From Unio delphinus (Eukaryota; Mollusca; Bivalvia; Unionida; Unionidae), in the NCBI GenBank assembly GCA_029339505.1, contig JAQISU010000096.1, forward strand, positions 5,565,501 to 5,629,500: DNA of 64,000 nt, read 5' to 3'. Under the pieces are notes generated by a model. That model saw nothing but the letters and a program-made list of their open reading frames with translations. It had not been told where the DNA came from and made no database searches. Shown piece after piece: positions 1 to 48,949 of the stretch (position 1 is its first letter; each line of letters begins with the position of its first letter). The position numbers and the translations under genes were made by a program.

Positions 1-240
1 ATGTCAAGAAGGATTTTGTGCAAATATTATATAATAATAATGTGGACTTTGTATAGCGCCTAATCTTCAGAAGCTCTAAGCACTTTACAACATCTATAAT
101 GATATGACTACACTACAGAAAAAACAAAAAACAAAACCCATGAAATTGGAGGAAAACAAACATGCTGAAAACATATAAGGTACAAAACATTATTAGGTCT
201 CTAAGTTTGTTCCTTTGGTACTTGCATATCAGTTGGTATA
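1..240 (-). mobile_element. 3' end fragment of an L2/CR1-like LINE
   Basis: Read on the - strand this ends in the motif 'taaagtgcttagagcttc' followed by a tail of ATT units near 28-42, the same 3' end seen at about 50330-50490 (+) and 63484-63848 (-). The shared segment continues through the 'aacatgctgaaaacatat' and 'gtctctaagtttgttcc' stretches. Only the 3' non-coding end and perhaps a few last codons are present, so this is a 5'-truncated copy. Its limits are approximate. Confidence 0.6.
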
Positions 241-2611
241 CAGTACTCCAACTTGTTGTTTTTCAAAATGCATCATTTACCATCATTATTAATTGCATGC
301 ATTGTGTATCCATTATTTAATCACTGTAATAGCCATCAACAATGTCATCAATAAGAGATTGATAAATGCTAATATCCATGATACCACCTGTAAATAATCA
401 TTGAGAAATATCAAACACTTCATTGGTTATTCCTGGAGAATTATTTCCAGCTCAGGAGGAATCGTGGATATTAGTGTTTAATGATTGCTTATCTTATATT
501 GTCATTATGGACAAAACAAGAATCGGCCATCTATCTGGACTTTAAAAATGTTTTAAGATATCTGAGTAAATTAAATAGTTTAGCAACAATCTAATTAGTC
601 AGGAAAGAGCATTTATACAGTAGCGTATTAATGTAGGGTGTGTGTGTGAAGTTACCCTGGGTGCCATATCTTGGGCAGCCAAACTACATAAAATAATGAA
701 ACATCATTGGCATCATGGCTACTGGTAGCAATTGACCTTACGCGAGATGATAGATCACTCCACCTACTAAATCATGTGACACGACTCCCCATTAACCTCC
801 GACAAACATGCAATACTTGGCAATGAAATATTTTTCAGCTTAAGTGATATGTTTATTTAAAATGATTTGTATTTTTCTTAAAATTATAAAATTTTAAAGT
901 TGCTTCAATTATACTGCAGCAGACAATATTTATGTTCATTGTTCAAGTTTGTATAGTAATAACCGTATTGTTTTATTTCAGTAAATAATTAAAGTAAGTT
1001 TTAAAGCTGCTGGAGAACTTATTCAGGAAATTATTAATTATTATTAATTTTTTTATAAATAAATTTAATTATAAATTTAAATTTAAATATAAATTTAATT
1101 TATAAATTATTAAGGAAATTCACTCCAAAATATACTAATGTATTTAGTATATAACATTATCCTTATTAAGTTTATCTGGCTTATGTTCATGCTGCCGTGG
1201 AAAGAAATAAATTAAAAATTAATAACAAAGTTGTAAAAATTTACTATTTAGAAGTGTAGTGTTTTACATAATTTTAAAGTTCAAGTATGTCAGATCGATC
1301 AGTGATGAATGTTTGATATAAACATATAAATGCATGCTTCATATATCGGACAATACTTATCTGAATCCATTGTTTTTGTATTCCCACCTCTCCAGGCTCC
1401 TTCAGCCCAACGAGAAAGTAAAGAGTCACTCAAGTGTAAGAAAGATTGAGACGATAAATCATCGTTTTTGGGACAAGCCTACAATAAAGTGTAAATTTTC
1501 AAACTTCAAAATAACGCAGTCTATGGTTTAGTGCTTCGTACAGAAGAAAATAATATACATTAAAGCCCAAAAGTTTGTGTTCTCCACCCATATTAAAGAA
1601 ACCTTTATTTTTTCATATATTTTTCAATTTAAGTTCCATTTGTTTCCTCTAAGCCATCGACGGGAAATGATTTTCAGCACATTTTTTATTTTTGCAAACA
1701 AACGTGTAATTGCCATAAATGGTTTCCATATTCAGGCTCAGTTGCAGCGACCACAAAAAAAGTCTTAATGCATGGAAGTTTTGTCTATGTTTCGGGAAAG
1801 GAATATATCTAATTCTTTCACTATCAGAATATCGACAGTCAGAATTACAAGACTCAATGGATCAATAAATCATTGCAAATATTGTAAATACTGTACTTCT
1901 CATAATCAATTCGTTACTGCCTCCAGCAGCTTGTCTGGGGCAAATGGCGGCGTAAACAATGCCTGGAGGTGTGTGTAATTTTTGATCGCTGATTGGTTAA
2001 TTGATCAGCATGATTAACAAGGTGCGATAGGTCAATTACCCTTAGTAAGCCACAGATTGTCACATCTGTGTGAGCATTGGGGGCAATCACCAGTAATCCA
2101 GGACACGTGGACATTTATTATGTCATGTCAAAACGTACAAGAAATGGACAAATCACCCTACCCAACCCAGCAATAAGAAATTCAAGAATCATACTATTCA
2201 CATTCAAGCAAAAAAAAAACCAAAAAAAAAACAAAAAAAACCCACAACATTCATTTAGAATTATTTATAAGACATACATATAACCGGAGGTAAATACTGA
2301 TTGTTATTTACACGATCAATGGAATGATTTGCAAACAATACAGATTTCGTCAATTCAGATATTTTCAGTTTCAATTATTGTAATAATCTTGCACATGCTT
2401 ATAAAGTCTGGAGGGAACTCCCGAATCTTGTACGATTTTGAAAAGTCACTAGGACCACAAAAATGTATTAAATATAAGAGTTAGGGTGCCATGATCTATT
2501 TACAAAACGGTTGTAAGTTTATCTAATATATGGACCCGCTAGTTATAGCTGAGTTTATAAATTGTGCGCGCGATTTTGCTTTTTTACATCGATTAAAACT
2601 ATTATCATTTA
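241..2611. other. Intergenic DNA, no gene seen
   Basis: AT-rich DNA with only short random reading frames. A near-palindromic run of TAAATTTAA-type words lies at about 1040-1115, and an A-rich stretch at 2209-2242. No coding similarity recognised on either strand. Confidence 0.5.
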
Positions 2612-2815
2612 TATCGATACACTGTCTGCAATGTGGCAGTTTATAGCGATGTTTAGCACTGTGGCATCATGTTGCAGACATATAGCATCACGTCTTACCC
2701 AGTCACAATATCCTGACACCAGGCCGACCAGTCCTGGCACTAACATCGTAACTCTGAACGGCAAGCAAGGCAGCTGTTGTGCTATTTTAAAAAGTCTTTG
2801 GTATGACTCGGCGGG
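2612..2815 (-). mobile_element. SINE family A copy (partial)
   Basis: The reverse complement contains the family core: 'gagtcataccaaagact' next to the tRNA-like head, then 'gcctggtgtcaggatattg' and 'ctgcagacagtg'. The same core occurs at 7067-7350, 27208-27454, 32640-32950 and 39900-40078. The tRNA-like head itself is missing or too diverged here. Confidence 0.7.
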
Positions 2816-3102
2816 GTTTATTAAATTTTAAATACAAAATTGGAATCAGAATTGCTAACAAATATAAAAAATAAATGAAAGTTGGTTTCTTCAGTATGTT
2901 CATATTGTTTACCAGTAAACAAACGAGAGATCTGAGAGGAGCAAAACTGACACGTCAGAAATGCTTGTCTGACAAACGTTGACATATTGATCATATTTAT
3001 TTCAAGCAATCTTAATTATGGAAGGTAGCATTCCATTTGAATAAAAGTTTTCTAAAATTGGTGTCATCAAAGATAAAAAGACATCTTGAACAGAACATAT
3101 CC

Positions 3103-3156
3103 GGGGTGGGGTGGGTGGGAGAGAGGCTTCCATTTTTTTCTCTCCCCCACCCACGA
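3103..3156 (+). other. G-quadruplex motif with a matching inverted repeat
   Basis: Four G-runs separated by single T bases (3103-3119) are followed by a purine stretch, a short loop, and the complementary 'ctctcccccacccac'. The segment can therefore form either an intramolecular G-quadruplex or a long hairpin. It sits in intergenic DNA about 2.5 kb before the HDAC1 start; no function is implied by position alone. Confidence 0.6.
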
Positions 3157-4423
3157 AAATGATCAGAACACTAAAATAAAAAAAAATGATAGTGTAGTCG
3201 ACTTGATAAATATAAGGTCTGACAAAGGACATGTCGAATCTAATATAGATATTTATCAATTAAAGGTTCCTAATGTTCTTTGTATTAAATAGTATTGTTC
3301 TGAATAATTATAATATTGCTAGGCAACACTCAAATATGTCCAAATGCAATGTTTTCCAGAAGATATGTATTATTAATGTACACTGTAGTAGCATTCTTTG
3401 GCTGCTCACAACAACTAAAAGTAGAATCTGAAAATGTAAAAATAAAGTTAAAAAAATTCATTTTTTAAAAAAATATCTAAGATAAACCCTTCCAAATAAA
3501 TTAAGCATGACTGACAACAAGGCAGAATAGAAAGGATAACAATGTTAAATTCCTGTCTTACATTTATATAAAATATAATACATAAAACACATATACATGT
3601 AATATGTATCTGAAAATATAAAGGTATCACCTGTAAATTCCTTTAAACATATGGGCAAAAAAAAGCTATACAAGCCACGTTGCTTCAAAAGTAAGGGATT
3701 TTCTTAAGTGTTGCATCGTCATACAGTTTCTCCACGAGAGTGCATCCAAATACATATACTTGTTTTTCACAGTGGAAGTCAGCACGGATGACAACGTGTT
3801 CCACAGGTGTGACATCATTGATATGCACTCTTGGTTATGGTTTACCCTTTAGTAGGTGTGCAGTCCTCTATATATGTGGTCAATACTCAGATCACAATAC
3901 CACCGCATCTCTTTAATTTGATTTACACAAAGAATGCCAATCTCCAAAAACAGGTTGGATTTTCTTAAGTTTGGAGTTTGCATTACATATATTACTACAT
4001 ACAAATAACCTTTTTGATTTGTACAATATGTGAAATATTCCATTTGGAGACAGCCGATTACAAGGTAGCTCTGAGAGCTTGATCTGCCCATGTAACCAGG
4101 TATCCAATAGTACAAAATACCTTTTCCAGATTGTATGAGCAAATCGTGCTTATATGATGTTAGGGTGTTAAAGGGATGTTGCATTTAAGGTTTTGCATTG
4201 CTGTCGGTGTAAGAATGAAAATATGAGATTTTTTTTAATGGATTCAGTATACCATTATGCTATTTTTTGTTGTTGGGGTGGCTTCTTTTTTATTGTAAAT
4301 TTGTGTCCTGTTAAGTATTAAAGTATTATTATACTATCCCCCTCCCCCTCCGTGTCAAAACATGTTAAATTTAGCACAAATAAAAATGGTGGATAATTGG
4401 CGACGAAAATATGATAGTGATAA

Positions 4424-4641
4424 CGGTAGTCTAAAGCGTTCAGTTACCGATCGCTGCCATCTCACCTAAATCTGCATGGGTTTGTTCCTCAGGCTCGGCC
4501 AATGTGGTTACGTGAGAAAACTCGCCAGTAGCTTCTCATGGATCGATATTTCTCTCCTGGGTTCCTCCTCAACTATTTATACTGACTGTCACGTATAGTC
4601 TCTGCGGGAAAATGTCGTTAACACCTATAACAGCAACAATA
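4424..4641 (+). mobile_element. SINE family B copy
   Basis: Begins with a tRNA-like head (GTCTAAAGCG, an A-box-like remnant, then 'gctgccatctcacc') and ends with 'gttaacacctataacagcaacaa'-type sequence. The body words 'ccaatgtggttacgtgag' and 'gccagtagcttctcatgg' recur in five other copies of this window in both orientations. The B-box region is degenerate in this copy. Confidence 0.75.
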
Positions 4642-5051
4642 AGTATCACGAGTATTGATAATATATGACTTGCACAGCTACATATATAATAAATAAGATA
4701 TAGATGGTTCAAGGAGAGATGCTAGATTCACCACAAATAAATGTCGTAAAAGCAGTGTCAATGCAATGTTGAACATCTCCAGTGGGAATCACTCCAATCC
4801 AGAAGAACCAAGGCCCAGTTGACCATGTTGTACAAGATTTCGAACAACCTAGTGGACATACCATCGGATAAATACCTGACCCTGGCATATAAACAAACTA
4901 GGGAAAACCACAGGAAAAAGTTCCAGTTAAAGTCAGCATCGACAAATTGTTTCAAGTTCAGCTTCTTCCCATGTTTAAAGACTTGAAACAAATTACCATC
5001 AATAATTGTAGACCAACTTGCTGGTCTAATTACTATATATGACGGCTTGTA

Positions 5052-5248
5052 TTATTGTGGAGAAAGAACCTGGGCAAAACTCCTGAAAAGAACCACCGAC
5101 CCACGAGAAGCTACTGTAAAGCTTTATCACATACCCACATTGGCCAAATCTGAGACTCGAACCCATGCAGAGAGAGGTGAGATGGCAGTGATGCGTAACA
5201 GAGAGCGCAATATACCACTTGGCCTATCGGCCCCTCCCCCCTCGCCGA
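5052..5248 (-). mobile_element. SINE family B copy
   Basis: On the - strand it carries the tRNA-like head 'taggccaagtggtatattg', the B-box-like 'gggttcgagtctcag' and the body 'gccaatgtgggtatgtgat' and 'gtagcttctcgtgggtc'. It lies about 420 bp upstream of the HDAC1 start codon, in opposite orientation to the copy at 4424-4641. Confidence 0.8.
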
Positions 5249-5424
5249 ATTGGTCTGAATAATGAAGGAACGAAAACATACACTGACACTCCTTTACGTA
5301 TTTCTGCCTTTCCTATCATTACTCTTATGACTGTCCTATCACTTCCGTCTTTACTTTATCTTTAACCAATATCAAAGTGTTACTGCGTCAATGGATGGAT
5401 GGATATACATATAGATAGGTATAG

Positions 5425-5446
5425 TGTGTGTGTGTGTGTGTGTGTT
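5425..5446. repeat. (GT)n microsatellite
   Basis: About ten uninterrupted GT units, just after a short GGAT-unit run at 5391-5404. Confidence 0.9.
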
Positions 5447-5599
5447 TGTTGTTTGTTTTTATTTTCTCCTCATCTTTTCGGGTGGGGGTATCTGTAGTGA
5501 ATAATTCATTAAACAACAACAAAAAGTGTTTAGTCGAGCGAATCTTCCAGTCTTGGACAATCGGCGTATAGATTGCTGAAAGAATAGCGGGTGATTGTA

Positions 5600-5665
5600 A
5601 AAGGTATTTCCCTGAAGAGGGCGCTGTTCAAATGCTAGTTTTGACGTCAGAGCCCAGAGATAGTT
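5600..5665 (+). promoter_or_regulatory. Proximal promoter/5' UTR of HDAC1 with a CRE-like site
   Basis: A full palindromic TGACGTCA (5642-5649), the consensus bound by CREB/ATF factors, lies 16 bp before the start codon. Its TGA at 5642-5644 is also an in-frame stop upstream of the ATG, which supports 5666 as the first possible start. No TATA box is evident nearby. The transcription start is not visible from the sequence, so the site could be promoter or leader. Confidence 0.45.
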
Positions 5666-42180
<36,515 letters not shown>

Positions 42181-42222
42181 TAATTATATGCCTAGGACAA
42201 TTACAAATAGAGCATTTCTTTG

Positions 42223-42228
42223 AATAAA
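42223..42228 (+). terminator. Candidate polyadenylation signal AATAAA
   Basis: First AATAAA after the HDAC1 stop, 43 nt downstream. Others follow (e.g. 42544-42549), so a longer 3' UTR is equally possible. Confidence 0.4.
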
Positions 42229-42331
42229 GGAAAACAAGTAGAGTTTATGTCAGAGCGGTGTTTAGCAAGGTTGTGTTTTTAAGACAGTTGTTCTTATGTT
42301 GATTATCATTTCATGACCTTGTTTATTACTA

Positions 42332-42490
42332 GCAACAAAGGAAAAAGTTTTTATTGACATTAGGTCATTTCCAGTCAAGAAACTTCGTTCATGTGGGAGA
42401 GGGAAGCAACAAAGGAAAAAAGTTTTTATTGACATTCAGTCATTTCCAGTCAGGAAACATCGTTCATGTCGGGGAGGGAGGCAACAAATG
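42332..42490. repeat. 74-bp direct repeat, two copies and a partial third
   Basis: 'gcaacaaaggaaaaa' starts at 42332 and 42406, and 'gcaacaaatg' at 42481. Lies in or just after the HDAC1 3' UTR. Confidence 0.9.
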
Positions 42491-43404
42491 AGTCATGCAA
42501 TCGGGATCTCAAGAAAAAGTTACATTCAGGGAGATTAGAATAGAATAAAAATAGATAATAATAATCAATTTGATAAATTGCTTGTTCAGTATGAAAATGT
42601 TTGTACCCCCAATGTGCTAGATGTCTAATCATATTTGTATTCCCAATCCATTTTAGCATAATACCATGGTTGGACTTGAACACCGGAAATTTTACACACT
42701 AAAGTCATAGGTAGATGACCTATGAAAGTTTTCAAGGTATATCAGGAATTCATTATTTTTTTACTCATTTTTCAAGTTTAGATTTTTGTTGGACAAACAT
42801 TTTGCTCACATTTTGCAAAAATCACATAAATTAGACAAATGAAGTTTGGTTTATGTGTTTAAATGCACAGCTAGATGACCTGATTAGATTTTCATGCAAT
42901 TAATGAAATTTTTCAACTTTTCTAAAGGTTTGGATTTGTTGGATTCCTGCATTTTTAGTCTGCAGTGAGGGCATATATGTTTTATGTGCACAAATCAAGT
43001 TATTCAGAAAATTTCAAGATCGTATGGTTTTCGAGATTTAAATATTGACATGTTCTTAAATTAAAATTAGTTATAAATTATTGTGACCATCCATTAACCA
43101 ATTTTTTTTTTTTTTTTAGGGTATGATAATGGCAGAATTTTCCACACACAAAAAAAGGTTTATTTTGTTTGGTATGGCTAGTAATATACTGATTATTTAT
43201 TGTTGTTCCTAGATAATTTTGTAAAGCATTTCAAAATTTTATAGGTTGACCAGTGGTATGTCGAAATCATTTTGCCGTCTTAAAACATTATATTGAAGTA
43301 TGTTGTAATAAAAATTCTTGTGGTAAGTTATAATTAGACATATCTGCACAACTAAATGCATGAAACTGTTGTGTATGAAAAACCAATTCCTTTATTTATC
43401 AATT

Positions 43405-43715
43405 GCATGAAGTTGGCAAATTAAGATTATCTTAATCCAGTGGTATCACATAAAGCAGACAAGTTGATATTTTCCTAAACCCAGGTTGTCACATGAAGTT
43501 GAGAAATTGTATTCTGATATTAAGATACCACATGAAGCAGACAAATTAATGTGATCCTAACTCAGTGGTATATCATGACAGTGGTATATCATGACATTGA
43601 TAAAATAATGTTTTTCTAACCCAGAGATATTACATGAAGTAGACAAATTAAGGTTATCATAATTTAGTGGTATCACATGAAGCTAACAAATTAATGTTAT
43701 CATAACCGTGCAGTG
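43405..43715. repeat. Degenerate tandem repeat
   Basis: Repeated units with 'gacaaattaa', 'gttatcataa', 'cagtggtatcacatgaag' in varying spacing of roughly 45-60 bp; at least five units. Confidence 0.8.
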
Positions 43716-44161
43716 TCACTTTTAACAAGGCAAGATCTGAAAGCTATACTTCCCATTACAGTTAAACAGAAAACCTGACTTCTGCAAATCCATTTCCATT
43801 TTGTTGCAATGAGTAGAAACAAAAGGAAATGAAAGGTAAAACAAGCAGTAAAAGCAAACTGTGAATGCTAAGATGATACTTAAAAAATGAATAGATGATA
43901 AATGAAAAATTAATTTAGTAATCAGTAGAACAAAAAATATACCCTGATCTGCAGTCACTTTGTTTCTGCAGATCACAATCTTTGTTGTTTGTAATTGGAT
44001 GCATCTTGTATAAGTGAATACATAAGGTAAATGTCAGGTACACACAGCTGCATTTTTCTATACATCAGGAAATGTCAATAAGAAAGATTAAAGATCAAGA
44101 GCTGGAACCATATACTCACTTTTAAGTCTGTACAACTGCAAAGAACATAGACCCTTATCTC

Positions 44162-44319
44162 TCATCACATTACACGTAGGCAGATTAGAGTCGTCGTTCT
44201 ACTGATTACTCCAAATGTCATCACATTACGCATAGGCAGATTTTTGTTCTACTGATTGCTCCAAATGTCATCACATTACGCATAGGCAGATTTTTGTTCT
44301 ACTGATTACTCCAAATGAA
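44162..44319. repeat. 50-56-bp tandem repeat, three copies
   Basis: Units start 'tcatcacattac' at 44162, 44218 and 44268 and end 'actgatt(a/g)ctccaaatg'. Confidence 0.92.
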
Positions 44320-44423
44320 CTGCACAGATCCAGATTGTAAGGTGCATTATGGAATGACAGATATGGGACCATGAAGTTTTTTATTAGTGTACTTGGAGCT
44401 GACTTGTAAGCAAGTATTGAAAG

Positions 44424-45144
44424 TACCATATTTTACGGCCTATAAGTCGATTTGGAGTATTAGTTGAATTCATCAATTTTGCAAATTTTCCATCCTTTGT
44501 CCATATACAAGTCGATTCGGAGTATAAGACAAGGCCAGGTCAATATCTTAGCTTCTTATTTTACACTAGTAATGGTATTGTATGATATTCCACATTACCG
44601 GCAATTGTGAAATTGCATTACCGATGCTAACATGCTTGTGATTTTACTTCTGAACAATCACTACTATATTCTGTTATCAGTTGACACAGCTGAATAAACA
44701 GTCCATGCTTGTTCTATTATAATTGAAAGCACATCCATGTTGTAGTTCATTTTATTACCTGTAGTTACGAATGTAACTTATATAAACTTTCAATGACACA
44801 ATCCATATATAAGTCTATTTGGAGTATAAGACAAAGACCTGATATTCCACATTACCGGCAATTGTGAAATTGCATTACCGATGCTAACATGTTTGTGATT
44901 TTACTTCTGAACAATCACTACTATATTCTGTTATCAGTTGACACAGCTGAATAAACAGTCCATGCTTGTTCTATTATAATTGAAAGCACATCCATGTTGT
45001 AGTTCATTTTATTACCTGTAGTTACGAATGTAACTTATATAAACTTTCAATGACACAATCCATATATAAGTCTATTTGGAGTATAAGACAAAGACCTGAC
45101 TTTAAAGTAAAAAAGTATCGACTTGTAGGCCGGAAAATACGGTA
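44424..45144. mobile_element. TIR element (MITE) with internal duplication
   Basis: Terminal inverted repeats TACCATATTTTACGGCC at 44424 and, on the other strand at 45144, TACCGTATTTTCCGGCC; both continue into 'tataagtcga'/'tacaagtcga'. No transposase. Words such as 'agtcgatttggagtataag' recur near the ends. Inside is a 257-bp tandem duplication (44584-44840 and 44841-45097). The superfamily is not assigned. Confidence 0.8.
44584..45097. repeat. 257-bp tandem duplication, nearly identical
   Basis: Two copies beginning 'gatattccacattaccggc' at 44584 and 44841 with very few differences (e.g. 'catgcttgtg' versus 'catgtttgtg'), so the duplication is recent or homogenised. Confidence 0.95.
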
Positions 45145-47424
45145 TATGTAAAAAGGTATTGTGTTTGAATACAGGTGTAAACCATAAGTGCAATAATAAC
45201 ATGACACTGGTTTGGCAATGCTTATGTCACAATTACTTTAAACATACGAAGTGCCAAAGGCTTAGCTGTGCTGAGGAAAGGGCTTTTTTAAGTAGGATAA
45301 ATGTTTATCCAGTTCATAGAATCAAATTTTGTTTTTGTACAGATTCACAACCATGTTTCATATGTGTAATTTCAAAGAAAGAAATTTCTACATTTTCATG
45401 GACAATTAATAAAAGAATTTAAATAACATTTACTTCTTTTTTTTAATAACCCAACATCTATTAAACAGTTTGAATAATGAAATTAAAAAATTTGGATTAT
45501 GAAATGTACCACTAGAATCGGCCATGTATGAATGTGGGATGGGGAAGTAACAACCAAGAATAATTACGTGGGCAGAAATGAGGCTTGCCAAGTTGCTTCT
45601 CACTGATTGTCAGTTCCTTATCTCGCATAAATTTAAGGGCTAATGGCCATAGACTAGAAGAATCTGTGATTTCCTCTGATCTGTCATCCATCTTCCTGTC
45701 TGCTTGTTTGTTAGCACTACTCAATAACTAATTAGATTTTTGCCATGAAACTTTGTACACGTGTTAATCGTAAGGTCTAGTTGATCCTAAATGAAAATAG
45801 TATTGCTTTGATATCCAGTATGGCCACCACAAGAGCCATCTTGAAATTCTTGTACCCGAGCTAATGGTCATTTCTACAGTTTCTTTCACCAAGAGACTTC
45901 TTATTATGTTGTGTTACTTGTTTTGGCTCAAATAAACATACACAGAAAAAGTGAAAACAACAAGCTTTGTCAAATTTAATTTATTTCCCTGTAAAAACGG
46001 TGTAAAACTAGGACCTGAAAGAAAAAAAAAATGTTTTTAAAAAGAAATCAAATCCAAGAATAATTCTCAAATTAAATGTTAAAGTCCTTGTAATAAAATG
46101 TTTTAATTCAAGTTAGAGTCCTAACTAAAATCCAAGATGGAAAACTGACGGATACTCGAAAGTGTAGTATCTAGTTTCTTGTAGAAGCACAAGAAATAAC
46201 ACTCCAGTGTTTAAAATTGGTGAAAAAAATTGTCCAAGAATTCTGAGCATTCAAATGATTCCAGACAAACAAGTTATTCTTTTAAAATAAAATAAAAATA
46301 TCAAGAAATTAAACATAGCTCAAAATCTGGCTGCAACAGAGCAAAATGATATCAAGTGTAAAAGCCCAAAACAAAGGTTAAATCTAAAGCATGTTTTGGA
46401 AAATCCCTTGAGTTGCAAAATTGAGTTGGTCACATGATCATGGTTACATGGTAGTGATCATACAGCCAGTATGCTAAAAAAAGAGATTGCTTAAAAACTC
46501 TGTCATTATTCAAGAAGAAACAAACTAATCCTGGATTTGTAGTTCTTTTTTCAAATTATCAGTTGAGTCTTTTCCATGGACTATTTACATTACTTGTTAC
46601 AAGGAGAGATAATAAAATATAATGGTACACCATTAGTACAGATAAAATATTAAGATTACAAAATGTTAGTGGGAATATTTGTTATCTTTACAAGAGTGTG
46701 CAACATTTTATTTACAAAGAAGAATTTAGTGTAAACTCAGTGTATGGTTTAAATGCATATACCATTATTTCTGGCATTTGTAAAATATTAGCAGATGATT
46801 GTAACATCATGACAATGCCAGTGTTATATTCTGTCAAAGTAGCAATGTGTCTGTATACTATTCTAATGTCCAGCAAGATGGGGTAACAGTCACATGAGAT
46901 AAGATTTAAAAATCTTGCAATGAATGTTGGAAATATATTAGCACTTTGGAAAACAGGAATCCATGGTGAAATGCTTCTTTGATTATGGGGATAATGCATA
47001 TGATTTAAAGGGCAGCATTAGTTTTAGCATCCTCCCCTGTAATTTGTTACTAGAATAGGGAGTTTGCTTAATTACATTATGTAATATGCATACTGTATAT
47101 GTCCATTACCAATTATGATGCTGCGCAATAAGTCTAGTTGTCAACATCTACATTTACCAAACAAATATGGTGGACGAGAAAAAAGAATCCTACTTATTCT
47201 GTGGTCTATGGTCATGGACATCTTGTGTATAATTATGGTTTTAGTGCAATCAGCTCAATTCATGGCAGCATAGCTCCATCAGTCAATAACTTGCAACTAT
47301 ATCCTTCTACTACCTACAACGACAGCTTTTAAACACACTGACAGGTGTATAATGTGATGCTCATGATTTTTTTGTTGATTCATTTTATTCAAATGTCAAT
47401 ATGGGTGTGAAGTGTTCAAATCCA
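45145..47424. other. Intergenic DNA, nothing recognised
   Basis: AT-rich sequence with short random frames only. No gene, repeat family or RNA gene recognised on either strand. Confidence 0.5.
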
Positions 47425-48590
47425 ATGCTAATCCTCTGGCCCAAATCAGTACAACCCAAACTGTATTCTCTACTGGTCCAAGTATGTAAATCAATGCTGC
47501 ATCCATGTCAGGCCCAAATAAGTACCATTCAAGCTGTATCCACTTGTGGCACAAATAAGTATCATCCAAGGTGTATCCTCCTGTGGTACAAATAAGTATC
47601 ATCCAAGCTGTATCCTCTTGTAGCACAAATAAATATCATCCAAGCTGTTGCTGTATCCTTCTCTGAACCAAATAAGTATCATCCACGTTGTATCCTCCTC
47701 TGGCCCAAATAAGTATCATCCAAGATGTATCTTCTGATCCAAATAAGTCATCCAAGCTGTATCCTCTGACCCAAATAAGTATCATCCAAGCTGTATCCTC
47801 ATGTGGCCCAAATAAGTATCATCCAAGCTGTATCCTCTTGTAGCACAAATGAATATCCAAGCTGTAGCTGTATCCTTCTCTGAACCAAATAAGTATCATT
47901 CAAGTTGTATCCTCTGGCCCAAATAAGTATCATCCAAGCTGTATCCTCTGGCCCAAATAAGTATCATCAAAGTTGTATTCTCCTCTGACCCAAATAAGTA
48001 TCATCCAAGCTGTATCCTCCTCTGACCCAAATAAATATCCAAGCTGTAGCTGTATCCTTCTCTGAACCAAATAAGTATTATCCAAGTTGTATCCAACTCT
48101 GGCCCAAATTAGTATCATCCAAGCTGTATCATCCTCTGGCCCAAATAAGTATCATCAAAGTTGTATCATCCAAGCTGTATCCTATTGTGGCACAAATAAA
48201 TATCATCCAAGCTGTAGCTGTATCCTTCTCTGACCCAAATAAGTATCATCCAAGTTGTATCATCCTCTGGCCCAAATAAGTATCATCCAAGCTGTATCCT
48301 CCTCTGACCCAATAAGTATCATCCAAGCTGTATCCTCCTCTGGCCCAAATAAGTATCATCAAAGTTGTATCATCCTCTGACCCAAATAAGTATCATCCAA
48401 GCTGTATCCTTTGATGGCCCAAATAAGTATTATCCAAGCTGAATCCTCTGATGGCACAAATGAGCATCATCCAAGCTGTATCCTCTGATGGCCCAAATAA
48501 GTATCATCAAAGTTGTATCCTCTGGTCCAGATCAGAACAATCCAAGATGTATTCTCCTCTGGCCCAAATAAGTACCACACAAGCTATATC
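47425..48590. repeat. 34-37-bp minisatellite, about 1.15 kb
   Basis: Some 30 degenerate units of the form 'cctctggcccaaataagta' + 'tcatccaagctgtat'. Variants include units with 'gtagctgtatccttctctgaa' that recur as higher-order blocks at about 47645, 47865, 48045 and 48215. It gives repetitive meaningless frames on both strands. Confidence 0.95.
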
Positions 48591-48949
48591 TTGAAACATA
48601 AGACTAAGGAATAAATGTTTTTCAGAGTGACCAAGGAGATAAATGGATAAAGATTTGGAAATTGTACAAGATACTGGCCAGATGTGATTATGATAAAAAC
48701 CCAAGGACTATTTGGTGGTTTTTGCTTTTGCAAATAAACATTCAAAGCACAATCCTGATGAAGTGAACTCTGTTGTGATCAATTGAAGGGTTGACAGTCA
48801 TCTAAAAGGTGTCTAGTAAAAGAAAACTTAAATGAGATGTTGGCACTTTATTTCTTGAAAACAAAAGTCCAGATTGACTCAACTGCAATGTATTTTGTTG
48901 TGTTATAACATTCATCCTCCTTTAGACATTTGATATGAACAAGTAAATT

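Noticed and set aside
3849..4184. 111-residue - strand frame with ILYYWIPGYMG, reminiscent of an RNase H 'WIPGHVG' motif of LINEs
   Set aside because: One short motif only, with no other RNase H residues recognisable around it; too weak to call a LINE remnant without a database search.
45512..45724. 70-residue - strand frame with a plausible composition
   Set aside because: No family resemblance, no splice context or neighbours to support it.
47396..48704. Several short frames with DDTYLG and LIWARG repeats
   Set aside because: They derive from the 34-37-bp minisatellite and are broken by changes in unit length.
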